Assembly: GCA_019638185.1 (NCBI GenBank)
Contig: JAHBUH010000001.1
Location: forward strand, 1 to 64,000
Direction of reading: 5' to 3'
Source: Leadbetterella sp.
GTDB lineage: Bacteria > Bacteroidota > Bacteroidia > Cytophagales > Spirosomataceae
Length of the DNA: 64,000 nucleotides
The position numbers and the translations under genes were made by a program. How positions within the stretch are numbered: position 1 is the first letter of the stretch; the number at the start of each line of letters is the position of its first letter. Shown here piece by piece: positions 54,794-63,139 of this stretch. The notes below the pieces were generated by a model. The model saw nothing but the letters and a program-made list of their open reading frames with translations, did not search any database and was not told the DNA's origin.

Positions 54794-54801
54794 TAGGTTT
54801 G
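54794..54801 (+). promoter_or_regulatory. -7 promoter element (TAGGTTTG) for the barrel/OmpA operon
   Basis: TAGGTTTG matches TAnnTTTG. No TTG is present at the -33 position, which fits an activator-dependent promoter. The bases after it (AGAAAAACCAT) resemble those after the second copy (GAAAAAAACCAT at 60105). The leader to the ATG at 54904 is about 95 nt. Confidence 0.65.
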
Positions 54802-54903
54802 AGAAAAACCATGACCCCTCTGTAGAAGGAGCTTTGATCTACCCCCTGAATAACAAATAAATAAACAAACTATACGCCCTTTTGTACCCAAAAATAAAAC
54901 CCT

Positions 54904-56874
54904 ATGAAGAAGATCCTGCTTCTGATACTTTGGGCCAGTACCTCGTTAAGTGCCCAGTTTCTTCCTTTTATAGATAACTACTCCGGATCAAACCAGGTAT
55001 ATCTTAACCCCTCATCCCTGGCCGGATCGAAATGGAAATCGTATTTTAATGTGGCTTCAGGAAGTTTCCAGTCGTCGGTGACCGGCATCCGGAATGAAAT
55101 GATCCCTTTTTCCCAAAAAAACATAAAACTGGGTAAAAATTATCATACCCTTAGCAGCGTGAACATGGCAGGACCCGCCTTAATGGTGCAGCTGAGAAAT
55201 AACCATGCCTTTTCTATTAATACCCGTTATGTTTCCGCTCAGACTTTCCTGGGTACAGCGGCGTTTGCTTCATGGATAAACGGGAAAAATAAGGAGAGTG
55301 GTACGGTGTCTGATCCGGCCCTTTATCAAAATGCCTTTACGGAATACGGAATTTATTATGCCGCACCTGTATTTGATAAAGACCGGCATTACCTCAAAGT
55401 GGGAGCGGGGTATTCCGTATTAAAAGGAGGCTTGTACTCTGATTTTTACATTTCGGGAAATGTGGATTATGCGCTGAAGAATATGTCGTACTCCTTAAAC
55501 AGCTACCAGGCTTTCACTACGGCAGGGGATTACCCCACGGATTATAAATTTACGGATTACCTGCTGGGGAATTTCAATGCCGGAAGCGGCAGCGCATTTT
55601 CAGGCGGTATTACGTATGAGTTTAGGAAAGCTGAGCCCCGCTATCATTATACCATAGACGGCAAAGTAAGGAGTGATCCCGCTGAGAATGCCTACCTGGT
55701 AAAAGCCGGTATAGCCCTGAATAATGTAGGCACGCTGAAATATAAGGGTTCCGCTTACAGTGCCGGCCCCCAAACCGGGAACCTGTCTCTGGATCAACTG
55801 AAAGGAGGTACCGGGGGTGTGGTGCAGCTCCTGGAAGACCAACTGGATGCGGAGAGGGCCGAGAGCCGTTCAGAATATAAATTACCTCGTAACCTGGTGG
55901 TGCATGCGGATGTGAATTTTTATAAAAACTGGTATGCAGGAGTCATGCACGTTAAAACGGGTGCTTTCTCGAAGACGTACATCGGCCCCCGGAAGGAAAG
56001 TTATGAGAGCGCATTCAGTGTGATGGCCGTTTATGATTCTTTCCTGAAAAAGGTGGGCTGGGGAGCTAACTTCCGGGGCGGAATATTTACGGTGGGGTCA
56101 GAAAATATAGAAGGTTTCTTTAGTAAGAAGGCCACTTCCGCCCAGGTTTTTGTGGGGGTGGCGTTTTCCTTAAAGAGAGCCGTGAAACCTTCGGATGGGG
56201 ACGGTGACGGCGTATCTGACCGGAAAGATGAATGCCCTGCCATACCGGGCCTCTGGGCCTTCAAAGGCTGCCCTGATACGGATGGTGACGGTATAGAAGA
56301 CCGCGCTGACAACTGCCCTAACGAGGCCGGCCCCCGCGAGACCCGCGGCTGCCCGGATACCGACGGAGACGGGATTTTTGACAAAAACGACGCCTGTCCG
56401 AAGGCGGCCGGACCCCTTAAATTTAACGGCTGCCCGGATACCGATAATGACGGCATTCCGGATACCGAAGACAAATGCCCGGAGCAGGCCGGCCTGCCTG
56501 AAAACGGCGGCTGCCCGGATGCTGACGGGGACGGCTACCCGAATCAGGAAGATGCCTGCCCCGCTGAGAAGGGAATTAAGGCCCTGGGTGGCTGTCCCTT
56601 AGAGGTCAGCAGAGGGCAGGAGGTAAGTTCCGCCCTGGCAGAAGCTATACGGGAAGAACTGAGCATAAAAACGCGGATGTCTTCCGCGCTGGCTGAAAAA
56701 CTACAGCAGGCCGGCCCTCTGAATTTTGTGTTCACGGGTGAAAACCGGGGAAAACTCCTGGAGCTGGCTGGTATTTATAAAGATGAGCTGCCCGAGGCCC
56801 TGGCTGACCGGATCACGTTTACCGTAAGGCTGGCGGCTCAGAAAAATTATACCTTAATTATTGAAAAGAAATGA
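54904..56874 (+). CDS. Outer-membrane beta-barrel with thrombospondin type 3 repeats (DUF5723-like)
   Basis: A 656-residue protein. After a signal peptide (MKKILLLILWASTSLSA) comes a barrel of about 400 residues with the YLNPSSLAGSKWKSYFN opening and NHAFSINTRY strand typical of DUF5723-like and PorP-like Bacteroidota proteins. Residues about 429-560 are five calcium-binding thrombospondin type 3 units (GCPDTDGDGIEDRADNCPN and relatives, each with DxDxDG). In many relatives such repeats lead into an OmpA domain, but here a non-OmpA tail follows and the OmpA domain is in the next gene, which overlaps by 4 bp (ATGA). Confidence 0.85.
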   Translation: MKKILLLILWASTSLSAQFLPFIDNYSGSNQVYLNPSSLAGSKWKSYFNVASGSFQSSVTGIRNEMIPFSQKNIKLGKNYHTLSSVNMAGPALMVQLRNNHAFSINTRYVSAQTFLGTAAFASWINGKNKESGTVSDPALYQNAFTEYGIYYAAPVFDKDRHYLKVGAGYSVLKGGLYSDFYISGNVDYALKNMSYSLNSYQAFTTAGDYPTDYKFTDYLLGNFNAGSGSAFSGGITYEFRKAEPRYHYTIDGKVRSDPAENAYLVKAGIALNNVGTLKYKGSAYSAGPQTGNLSLDQLKGGTGGVVQLLEDQLDAERAESRSEYKLPRNLVVHADVNFYKNWYAGVMHVKTGAFSKTYIGPRKESYESAFSVMAVYDSFLKKVGWGANFRGGIFTVGSENIEGFFSKKATSAQVFVGVAFSLKRAVKPSDGDGDGVSDRKDECPAIPGLWAFKGCPDTDGDGIEDRADNCPNEAGPRETRGCPDTDGDGIFDKNDACPKAAGPLKFNGCPDTDNDGIPDTEDKCPEQAGLPENGGCPDADGDGYPNQEDACPAEKGIKALGGCPLEVSRGQEVSSALAEAIREELSIKTRMSSALAEKLQQAGPLNFVFTGENRGKLLELAGIYKDELPEALADRITFTVRLAAQKNYTLIIEKK

Positions 56875-59800
56875 GGCCACTTCTCCGGGTATGCCTGTTG
56901 CTGGGAATTTCGATATCCGTAGCAGCCCAGAAAAAGACCCGCCTGCCGGAACCCATTAATCTTTGGGATTATGAAGAATATGCCCCTTCTGTCAGTGCTG
57001 ACGGAAAAACGCTGATTTTCCAGTCGGACCGCTACGGCGTTTTGGTCAGCGGTGCTAAAAAAGTACCCGAGATTGATTCGGAAGGGCATAAAAACCGTAC
57101 ACTTAACCGGGAGGCCACGTCTTTTTTCGGGATTTATGAAACCCGGCTGCATCCCAGCGGCCAATGGAGCCGGCCCGAGCCGGTAGACGCCATTAACCGG
57201 TACAGCGCCGGTATGACCCCCGTAATGGGTGGCCCCAGCATCAGCTATGACGGTAATTACCTGTATTTCTTTGCCAATTTTCCGGATGATAAATCGGCTT
57301 ACGGTAAAGAAGACCTCTATTATTCGGTTCGTGAAAAATATGGGTGGAGTAAGCCCATTAACCTGGGACCCGAAGTCAATACCCCCGGTTATGAGGGTTT
57401 CCCCAGTATCTCATCGGATGGCCGGCACCTGTATTTTGTCAGGGAAGACCTCACTAAAAAGGCATTGGGCGAAGAACGGTGCTACCGGATCATGCGTTCG
57501 GAGAAAGATGCCGGCGGAAACTGGAAAAGGCCTATAGAACTGCCTTCTCCCGTCAATATGGATTGTGAGAAGGCTCCCCGCATCATGGCCGATAACAAAA
57601 CACTGGTTTTCTCTTCCATTAAAAAGAAGAACAAAGGGGGTTTTGATCTGTATATCAGCAGGCTGGGAGAGGACGGTCACTGGTCAGAACCCAAAGCCCT
57701 GGATTTTGTTAACTCGAAATATGCCGACCAGTCGGTGGCCATCAGTGCCTGCGGCGACGAAATGTATTATATTTCTAACGGGGATATTTACACCATCAGC
57801 ATCCCGGAAGAGCTTAGGCCCGAAAAGATGATGACCATCCAGGGTTTTGTGGCCGATGCTGAAAATCAGAATCCCGTTTCTACCCGGGTGGCACTCAGGG
57901 ACGTAAAGACCGATAAGATCATCGCTTCAGTAGAAACTAACCCCACTGACGGGAGATACACCTTACTGGCACCCCAGGGCGGGCTCTATGAGGTGGAAGT
58001 AGACCACCGTAATTACCGCACGGCCCGGAAAAAAGCAGATTTGCAGAACATTAACCACTGTGAAATTATCCGGAGTGACTTCCAGCTGGAAAAGAGCGGG
58101 GACCGGGCCCGGAGATCGGATATTATCATTGAAGAAGTGGCGGCTAACCCTTCCCCGGCAGCGTCAAAGCAGACCGTAAAAACCGATTCCGCCCGGGCGG
58201 AATTAACTTCCACCGGATCCGGGGTAGAAACAGAGGTCATTGCTGGCCGGCGTTCAGCCCCGAAAGTGGTCAATATCGTAGAAGAAGAAAGAGCACACCT
58301 GACAGAAGGAAAACAGGTGGTAACGGATTCACTCAAAGAAGCAGAGAAGGTAGCCAGAAAGGTAAATATCCCGGAAAAGAAGGTTATTCATACGATAACG
58401 CTCCTGGTACGCGATGGCGAAAATAATTCGGTGATTAAAGATGTAAAGCTTTCGGCGGATGGTGTTAAGTATGAATTTGATGCCGAAAGAAATGCTTTTG
58501 AAGTTAAAGTTTCGGAATCGGATAACTACCGTATCGTGGTGTCGGCACCCGGTTACCAGCCGGAAGAATACAGGATTCAGGATGTCAATGCCTCCAAAAA
58601 AGTGGTGGTACAGCTATACCCCGAGCTGCCGTCAAACCTCACCGTGATGGTTACCGATATTCATACCGGTGATGCTCTTTCCTCCACCATTGATATAAAA
58701 AGTGCTGTGGCCGGCTACTCCATGGAAAACCCCTCCGGGAAGAGTGTGATTGAGTTTAACCAGGCTCAGCAGATAGAATTAACCATACAGGCGCCCGGCT
58801 ATACCACCCTGAAAAAGGTGTTAAACATAGAGGTGGCTCCTGAGGGGCGCGTGTACCAGCTGGATGCCCGGCTGGAGAAGGTTAGCTATACCCTCAGGGC
58901 ATCCGCTATAGATAAAGAAACCCGCCAGGCGCTTACGACAGCGGAGTTTTATGTAAGCTCTCCCGATCATGCTAACCTGGAAACGGCTGCCCGCCCGGCA
59001 GGGGAATATGTTATTCCGGGTTTTGGTAAATACAGGGTCAAGAGCCTGGTTTCGGGCTACCAGGACCAATTTTTAGAACTGGAGGTAGATAAAAATATTA
59101 CGGAAGTGGTTTTTGAGATGGTGAAAAAAGCAAAAGCCAACAAAGAGATAGCCCTGCTTATCCGGGATGAATACACGAAGGAGCCACTGGTAGCTACGGT
59201 TAAAACCAGTGCCCGCCTGCTTCAGCAAAACCCGCCGGTCATCCAGTTGGAAGAAGGTGCTGCTGCCGAAGCAGAAATACAGGTAAACGCTTATCCTTCT
59301 CAAAAAATACAGTTGGACTACCGTACCTCCTCCGACCAGGTAGAGGTCAGCCTCAAAAAAGAACTGTACCCATTCCGCTTCCGGGTAATTTCTGAGGTGA
59401 ACCGGCGGGGACTGACCGAGGCCCGGATAAATATCCTGGAAGATAAAACGCGGGCACGGTTTGAAGTACATGACGGGGTGGCAGAAGCCCTGCTGGCACC
59501 GGGAAAAGAATATTCCATACTGGTGAGTGCTGAAGGGCACTCCGGCAGCCAGCTGAAATTCCAGACTCTCCAGGCCTTATACGATAACCTGCGGGAACGG
59601 ATCATTGCTTTGAAACCGGTGGCTACTGCGACCGCCACAGAAGAAAATAGCATCCGGATAGAGACCAAAGAATTCGGGGTGATCGAAAAGGGCCGGTCCG
59701 TGCAGTTGAATAACATCTATTTTGACCAGAGCAGCCCGGTTTTAAAGCCGGAATCGCACACCGAGCTGGATCACCTGGCCCGGGTTTTGGGCGATAACAC

Positions 59801-60029
59801 CACTATCCGGATTGAGGTACGGGGTTATACGGATAACCAGGGCGATTTTAATAAAAACATCCAGCTCTCCAAAGACCGCTGCCAGGCGGTCATAGATTAC
59901 CTGGTATCAAAGGGAATAGCCGCCGGCCGTATGGCTCCGGTGGGGAGAGGTCCGTTAGACCCTGTAGCGCCTAATAGCTCCGAAGAAAACCGCAGTAAAA
60001 ACAGGCGGGTGGAGTTTGTGGTGCTTTAG
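56871..60029 (+). CDS. OmpA-family protein with PD40 repeats and carboxypeptidase-like domains
   Basis: A 1052-residue envelope protein. After the signal peptide, residues about 35-315 contain PD40/TolB-type propeller repeats (APSVSADGKTLIFQSDRYG, GPSISYDGNYLYFF, FPSISSDGRHLYFV, MADNKTLVFSSIKKK). Several carboxypeptidase-regulatory-like beta modules follow (VSTRVALRDVKTDKIIASVE and later ones). The C-terminal OmpA domain (about 945-1052: NNIYFDQSSPVLKPESHTEL, IEVRGYTDNQGD, NRSKNRRVEFVVL) binds peptidoglycan. The layout recalls PorE-like T9SS proteins. It is coupled to the barrel gene, and the two probably form an outer-membrane to peptidoglycan bridge. Confidence 0.9.
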   Translation: MRPLLRVCLLLGISISVAAQKKTRLPEPINLWDYEEYAPSVSADGKTLIFQSDRYGVLVSGAKKVPEIDSEGHKNRTLNREATSFFGIYETRLHPSGQWSRPEPVDAINRYSAGMTPVMGGPSISYDGNYLYFFANFPDDKSAYGKEDLYYSVREKYGWSKPINLGPEVNTPGYEGFPSISSDGRHLYFVREDLTKKALGEERCYRIMRSEKDAGGNWKRPIELPSPVNMDCEKAPRIMADNKTLVFSSIKKKNKGGFDLYISRLGEDGHWSEPKALDFVNSKYADQSVAISACGDEMYYISNGDIYTISIPEELRPEKMMTIQGFVADAENQNPVSTRVALRDVKTDKIIASVETNPTDGRYTLLAPQGGLYEVEVDHRNYRTARKKADLQNINHCEIIRSDFQLEKSGDRARRSDIIIEEVAANPSPAASKQTVKTDSARAELTSTGSGVETEVIAGRRSAPKVVNIVEEERAHLTEGKQVVTDSLKEAEKVARKVNIPEKKVIHTITLLVRDGENNSVIKDVKLSADGVKYEFDAERNAFEVKVSESDNYRIVVSAPGYQPEEYRIQDVNASKKVVVQLYPELPSNLTVMVTDIHTGDALSSTIDIKSAVAGYSMENPSGKSVIEFNQAQQIELTIQAPGYTTLKKVLNIEVAPEGRVYQLDARLEKVSYTLRASAIDKETRQALTTAEFYVSSPDHANLETAARPAGEYVIPGFGKYRVKSLVSGYQDQFLELEVDKNITEVVFEMVKKAKANKEIALLIRDEYTKEPLVATVKTSARLLQQNPPVIQLEEGAAAEAEIQVNAYPSQKIQLDYRTSSDQVEVSLKKELYPFRFRVISEVNRRGLTEARINILEDKTRARFEVHDGVAEALLAPGKEYSILVSAEGHSGSQLKFQTLQALYDNLRERIIALKPVATATATEENSIRIETKEFGVIEKGRSVQLNNIYFDQSSPVLKPESHTELDHLARVLGDNTTIRIEVRGYTDNQGDFNKNIQLSKDRCQAVIDYLVSKGIAAGRMAPVGRGPLDPVAPNSSEENRSKNRRVEFVVL

Positions 60030-60033
60030 AAAA

Positions 60034-60071
60034 TACCGGATTCTTTAAAAAAATACCGGATTTTATTTTTT
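60034..60071. promoter_or_regulatory. LytTR-type direct-repeat operator, copy 2
   Basis: TACCGGATT occurs at 60034 and 60054 (20-bp period), separated by CTTTAAAAAAA and followed by TTATTTTTT. It is nearly identical to 54731-54769, begins 4 bp after the OmpA stop codon and precedes the collagen-like lipoprotein gene. Confidence 0.8.
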
Positions 60072-60096
60072 AAAAAATAGTCAGGAAAGAGGGAGT

Positions 60097-60104
60097 TAAG
60101 TTTG
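60097..60104 (+). promoter_or_regulatory. -7 promoter element (TAAGTTTG) for the collagen-like lipoprotein
   Basis: TAAGTTTG matches TAnnTTTG and begins 43 bp after the start of the second operator repeat, the same distance as in copy 1. The start site would be about 10-12 nt before the ATG at 60122. Confidence 0.65.
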
Positions 60105-60121
60105 GAAAAAAACCATTTGAT

Positions 60122-60907
60122 ATGAGACCAAATTTACTACTTTCAGCTGTATTGTCAGCTGCCCTTTTTATGTTCAGTTGTGAAGGACCCGAAGGTCCGC
60201 AAGGCCCTGCCGGTACTGCCGGTAAAGACGGCGTAGCCGGCACGAAGGGCGACAAAGGCGACAAGGGCGAAGCCGGCCTGAACGGCAAAGATGCCTCCTC
60301 TTCTGTAAACTCCACACCCTGGATCAAGCTGGATTTTAAGTCAGAAGGAGCTACCACCATTTATACCCAGAATAATACCTCTTTCGGGGCTATTTACCAG
60401 ACCTATGTAAATCTTAGTTTGAAAGATAAGTCGCAACCCCTCCTTACCAAAGAGATCATGGAACAGGGCATGTACCTGGTTTACATCAAATATAAGGTTA
60501 CAATGTATGATTCTGGGGAATCTTCCTACTACCTCGAAGATCGGATAATCGGTGGGGTAGGTACCGGAGCGACTAGCTCTTTCAAAATCCCTGGCCGGGA
60601 GACCAGTAAAGCAAGCGATTTTGCAAACCTCGTTTTCGGAGTTGTGGATTTAGGAGAGAAAACCTGGAGCCCTTATCTTTATTTCAACTCTCCCAGTCAG
60701 CAGGTGTATGAAAATAACCAATATGTGAATAAATCCACGGCACCTGAACTGCTGAATAAGAGCAATGCCTTTTACCGTGAACTCCTTTCCGCCAATGTGC
60801 CTGAGGTACGTTTAGTTACCGTAAAAGGTGCCTTAGCCGGCCGTCTGAAAAACATAGATTTTTCAGACTATGAGGCGGTTAAGAAGGCGTTTGACCTGGA
60901 AGATTAA
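60122..60907 (+). CDS. Collagen-like repeat lipoprotein
   Basis: A 261-residue lipoprotein (MRPNLLLSAVLSAALFMFSC). Immediately after the lipid-anchored Cys come about 12 Gly-X-Y triplets (EGPEGPQGPAGTAGKDG, TKGDKGDKGEAGLNGKD), enough for a short collagen-type triple helix that would make the protein trimeric. The C-terminal 200 residues form a beta-rich head of unknown function (YYLEDRIIGGVGTGATS). It has its own copy of the LytTR-type operator, so it is predicted to be induced together with the barrel/OmpA operon. Confidence 0.9.
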   Translation: MRPNLLLSAVLSAALFMFSCEGPEGPQGPAGTAGKDGVAGTKGDKGDKGEAGLNGKDASSSVNSTPWIKLDFKSEGATTIYTQNNTSFGAIYQTYVNLSLKDKSQPLLTKEIMEQGMYLVYIKYKVTMYDSGESSYYLEDRIIGGVGTGATSSFKIPGRETSKASDFANLVFGVVDLGEKTWSPYLYFNSPSQQVYENNQYVNKSTAPELLNKSNAFYRELLSANVPEVRLVTVKGALAGRLKNIDFSDYEAVKKAFDLED

Positions 60908-60936
60908 TTACCTCAGTTACATTTTTTCCGAAAGAG

Positions 60937-60959
60937 CAGGCGGAGTGATTCACCGCCTG
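60937..60959 (+). terminator. Hairpin terminator after the collagen-like gene
   Basis: CAGGCGG (60937-60943) pairs with CCGCCTG (60953-60959) around a 9-base loop, extendable by flanking AGAG/CTCT. The T-run is weak. Confidence 0.45.
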
Positions 60960-61028
60960 TCTCTTCCCGGCTTTAATCAACCCCTAAAATAAATCATCAT
61001 TCTTTAACCCCTTTAATAAACCGTTCGC

Positions 61029-61719
61029 ATGAAAAGAAATCTATTCTCTTTCGTAAGCCTTGCTGTATATCGCTGCGTTTGTATTGTGGCCGTGATGTGC
61101 TTTTATACGGGGGCGGCATTGGCGCAGTGTGATAACGCAATCCTACTCTTACAGGCGCAAGTGACTAATTTTTCCACGGACTACCCGGGGTGTACAAACG
61201 TGGGTAACTTAGCTATTAGTGGGAATGATATCACGAATTTGGATGGACTGTCCTCTATTCAGGCAGTAAACGGGGCCTTGAATATATATAACTGCCCTGC
61301 ATTAAAAGGTAAATTAGGTGGCGGATAAAATCCGGGGAGGCCGGAACACCCATTGGGCCGGCGGAGGCGTACTCTGCATTGGTAATGAGGAAGAGGTTCC
61401 TGTAACTCAGAAAGTGAAAAACGCCCGGCAAATCCCTGATGAAGAAACCCGGGTGGATAGTATTTCTACTGAAGGCTTTATGAAAGTAAGTGTGTCTCCC
61501 AACCCTGCTTCTGAAAATATACGGGTGGAAATACACAGTGGCAGCAATGGGGGAGAACTCCTGCTGACGGATTTAATGAGGAATGTAAAATTGAGAAGAG
61601 CGTATACGGGCAGCTCTACTCTACAGGATATTAACATCCGGAAATATCCTACGGGGCTTTACATTCTTAAAGTTAGTAGTAAGGAGACATTCAGAACAGT
61701 AAGAATTTTTAAAGAATAG
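61029..61719 (+). pseudogene. Decayed T9SS cargo gene (signal peptide + Receptor-L-like repeat, frameshift, sorting domain)
   Basis: The first frame (61029-61328) encodes a signal peptide and a Receptor-L/leucine-rich-like repeat (GNLAISGNDITNLDGLSSIQ, ALNIYNCPAL), then stops. In a different frame (61318-61719) lies a type A T9SS C-terminal sorting domain (VSVSPNPASENIRVEIHS, YPTGLYILKVSSKETFRTVRI). Together they look like the two ends of one secreted protein whose middle was deleted out of frame. The second half has no signal peptide, so it could not be secreted alone. If translated by frameshifting it would give a protein of about 220 residues. Confidence 0.65.
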
Positions 61720-61744
61720 CAAACGGTAAAAGGGAATAATTTGA

Positions 61745-61771
61745 AATAGCCGGGGGTATCTCCCGGCTATT
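61745..61771. terminator. Bidirectional hairpin terminator
   Basis: AATAGCCGGG and CCCGGCTATT form a perfect 10-bp stem with a 7-base loop, followed by a T-run on the plus strand. It separates the decayed cargo gene from the convergent Uma2 gene. Confidence 0.8.
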
Positions 61772-61788
61772 TTTTTCATTCCATCTCT

Positions 61789-63042
61789 TCAATCAAATAC
61801 CTCCCTCACCCCAAACCTCAGCCCCGTAAATAAAGAAGAACATACCTCATCCTCTTCTGTGAAGGGTGCCAACACCACATATTTACGGCCCTGAAGCACA
61901 TTAATAAGGATGACCTTATCTTCGGGATCTACCAGCCAGTATTCTTTTACGCCGTGCTCTTCGTAGATTTTATATTTTACGCCTACGTCTGTGGAGGCGC
62001 TTTGAGGAGTAAGGATTTCAATGACCAGGTCAGGCGTGGGCACCGGCTTATCTTTTTTAAGCGGATCAGATACCACGGCGAAATCTGGGTGAACTACGGT
62101 GAATACTTCATCATCTTCAGAATCCCGAAAGCAGAGGGCTGAGGGAGAGGTGATTAATTCAGAAGCTTTATTCTTAAAAAAAGGCTCTAGCAGGGAGGTG
62201 AGCTGCCGGGCTACCTTCTGATGGGCGCCAGGAGAGGGCGGGCCCATTCTGTGGATGTCTCCCTTAATCAGCTCCAGCCGGTCTCTGAAATCCCATTGAA
62301 GATAATCTGTATAAGTGTATTTCCCCTGGGGACCGGCCGGAAGGGGGATATCAGGACCGTAAGCCACTTCCGGTTCTCTGACTATATTTTCAAACCACTC
62401 AAACAGTTTCCTGTCAAAGGCTTCCCCCACGCTGAATTTCAATTCCGGGAACCGTACCGAGCTGACCTCTTCTTTTTCAGAGAAATGGTTTCCCGTATAT
62501 TTCCCGTTTTGAAGGGAGTACACGGTAATGGTCTTTTTAGAAGGATGCACAAACCAGTATTCTTTTATCCCGTTTTCTTCATACAGCCTGAACTTAAGCC
62601 CCATTTCCTTCTGGGTGTTACCGGGTGAAAGCACCTCCACCACCAGGTCAGGAGCTCCCAGGCACCCGCGCTTATCTATTTTATCCAGATCGCAGATCAC
62701 GCAGAGATCCGGCTGAACCACTGTATAGATCAGCTCATCTGCGGTTTGTTTTTCAGAATCAGGGAGCCTGACATCAAAAGGTGCCGCGAAAAAGGTGCAG
62801 GGCCGGCCTTTGAAGAAATTAAAGAAAGTACCGGTGAGAAAACCGGATACCGACTGGTGGGTAGGGCCGGGCGCCGGGCACATTTTGTGAATAAAGCCTT
62901 TAATCAGCTCCACTCTTTCTTCAAACTTCCAGCGGAAATAATCAGCAAAGGTGTACTGCCGGGAAAGATCCAGCTGATCCAGGGATAAAATTTCAGGAAT
63001 ATAAGCCACCTGGGGCTCCCGGGCTACGTTTTCAGATTCCAT
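61789..63042 (-). CDS. Second tandem Uma2 (DUF820) nuclease-fold protein
   Basis: About 417 residues from the ATG at 63042, chosen because it lies 20-25 bp after the -7 box and gives the same layout as the paralogue at 40554. An upstream start at 63108 would lie beyond the promoter. Two Uma2 domains are present: the first with VQPDLCVICDLDKIDKRG, GAPDLVVEVLSPGN and LYEENGIKEYWFVHP, the second with VHPDFAVVSDPLKKDK, TPDLVIEILTPQ and IYEEHGVKEYWLVDP. The catalytic Asp/Glu/Lys pattern is kept in both. Confidence 0.85.
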   Translation of the reverse strand: MESENVAREPQVAYIPEILSLDQLDLSRQYTFADYFRWKFEERVELIKGFIHKMCPAPGPTHQSVSGFLTGTFFNFFKGRPCTFFAAPFDVRLPDSEKQTADELIYTVVQPDLCVICDLDKIDKRGCLGAPDLVVEVLSPGNTQKEMGLKFRLYEENGIKEYWFVHPSKKTITVYSLQNGKYTGNHFSEKEEVSSVRFPELKFSVGEAFDRKLFEWFENIVREPEVAYGPDIPLPAGPQGKYTYTDYLQWDFRDRLELIKGDIHRMGPPSPGAHQKVARQLTSLLEPFFKNKASELITSPSALCFRDSEDDEVFTVVHPDFAVVSDPLKKDKPVPTPDLVIEILTPQSASTDVGVKYKIYEEHGVKEYWLVDPEDKVILINVLQGRKYVVLAPFTEEDEVCSSLFTGLRFGVREVFD

Positions 63043-63056
63043 AAGTTTTACATGTT

Positions 63057-63135
63057 TTCCCCACAAAGGTACAGCCCCCTCTTCCGCATTTTGCTTCCGT
63101 CCAGGCAAGAAAAAAGTTATCTCAAAGCAATAAAT
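63057..63135 (-). promoter_or_regulatory. Promoter block of the second tandem Uma2 gene
   Basis: The minus strand has a -7 box TACCTTTG (63071-63064). The upstream sequence, including AAAGCAATAAAT near 63125-63135 and CTTCCGT at 63094-63100, is homologous to the block before the 41822 gene. The GATAAG inverted repeat is less perfect here. Confidence 0.5.
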
Positions 63136-63139
63136 TCAC

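Noticed and set aside
56190-56600. Tandem repeat in DNA as a possible CRISPR or satellite
   Set aside because: It is coding: five degenerate thrombospondin type 3 units in frame, with no spacers or exact DNA repeats.
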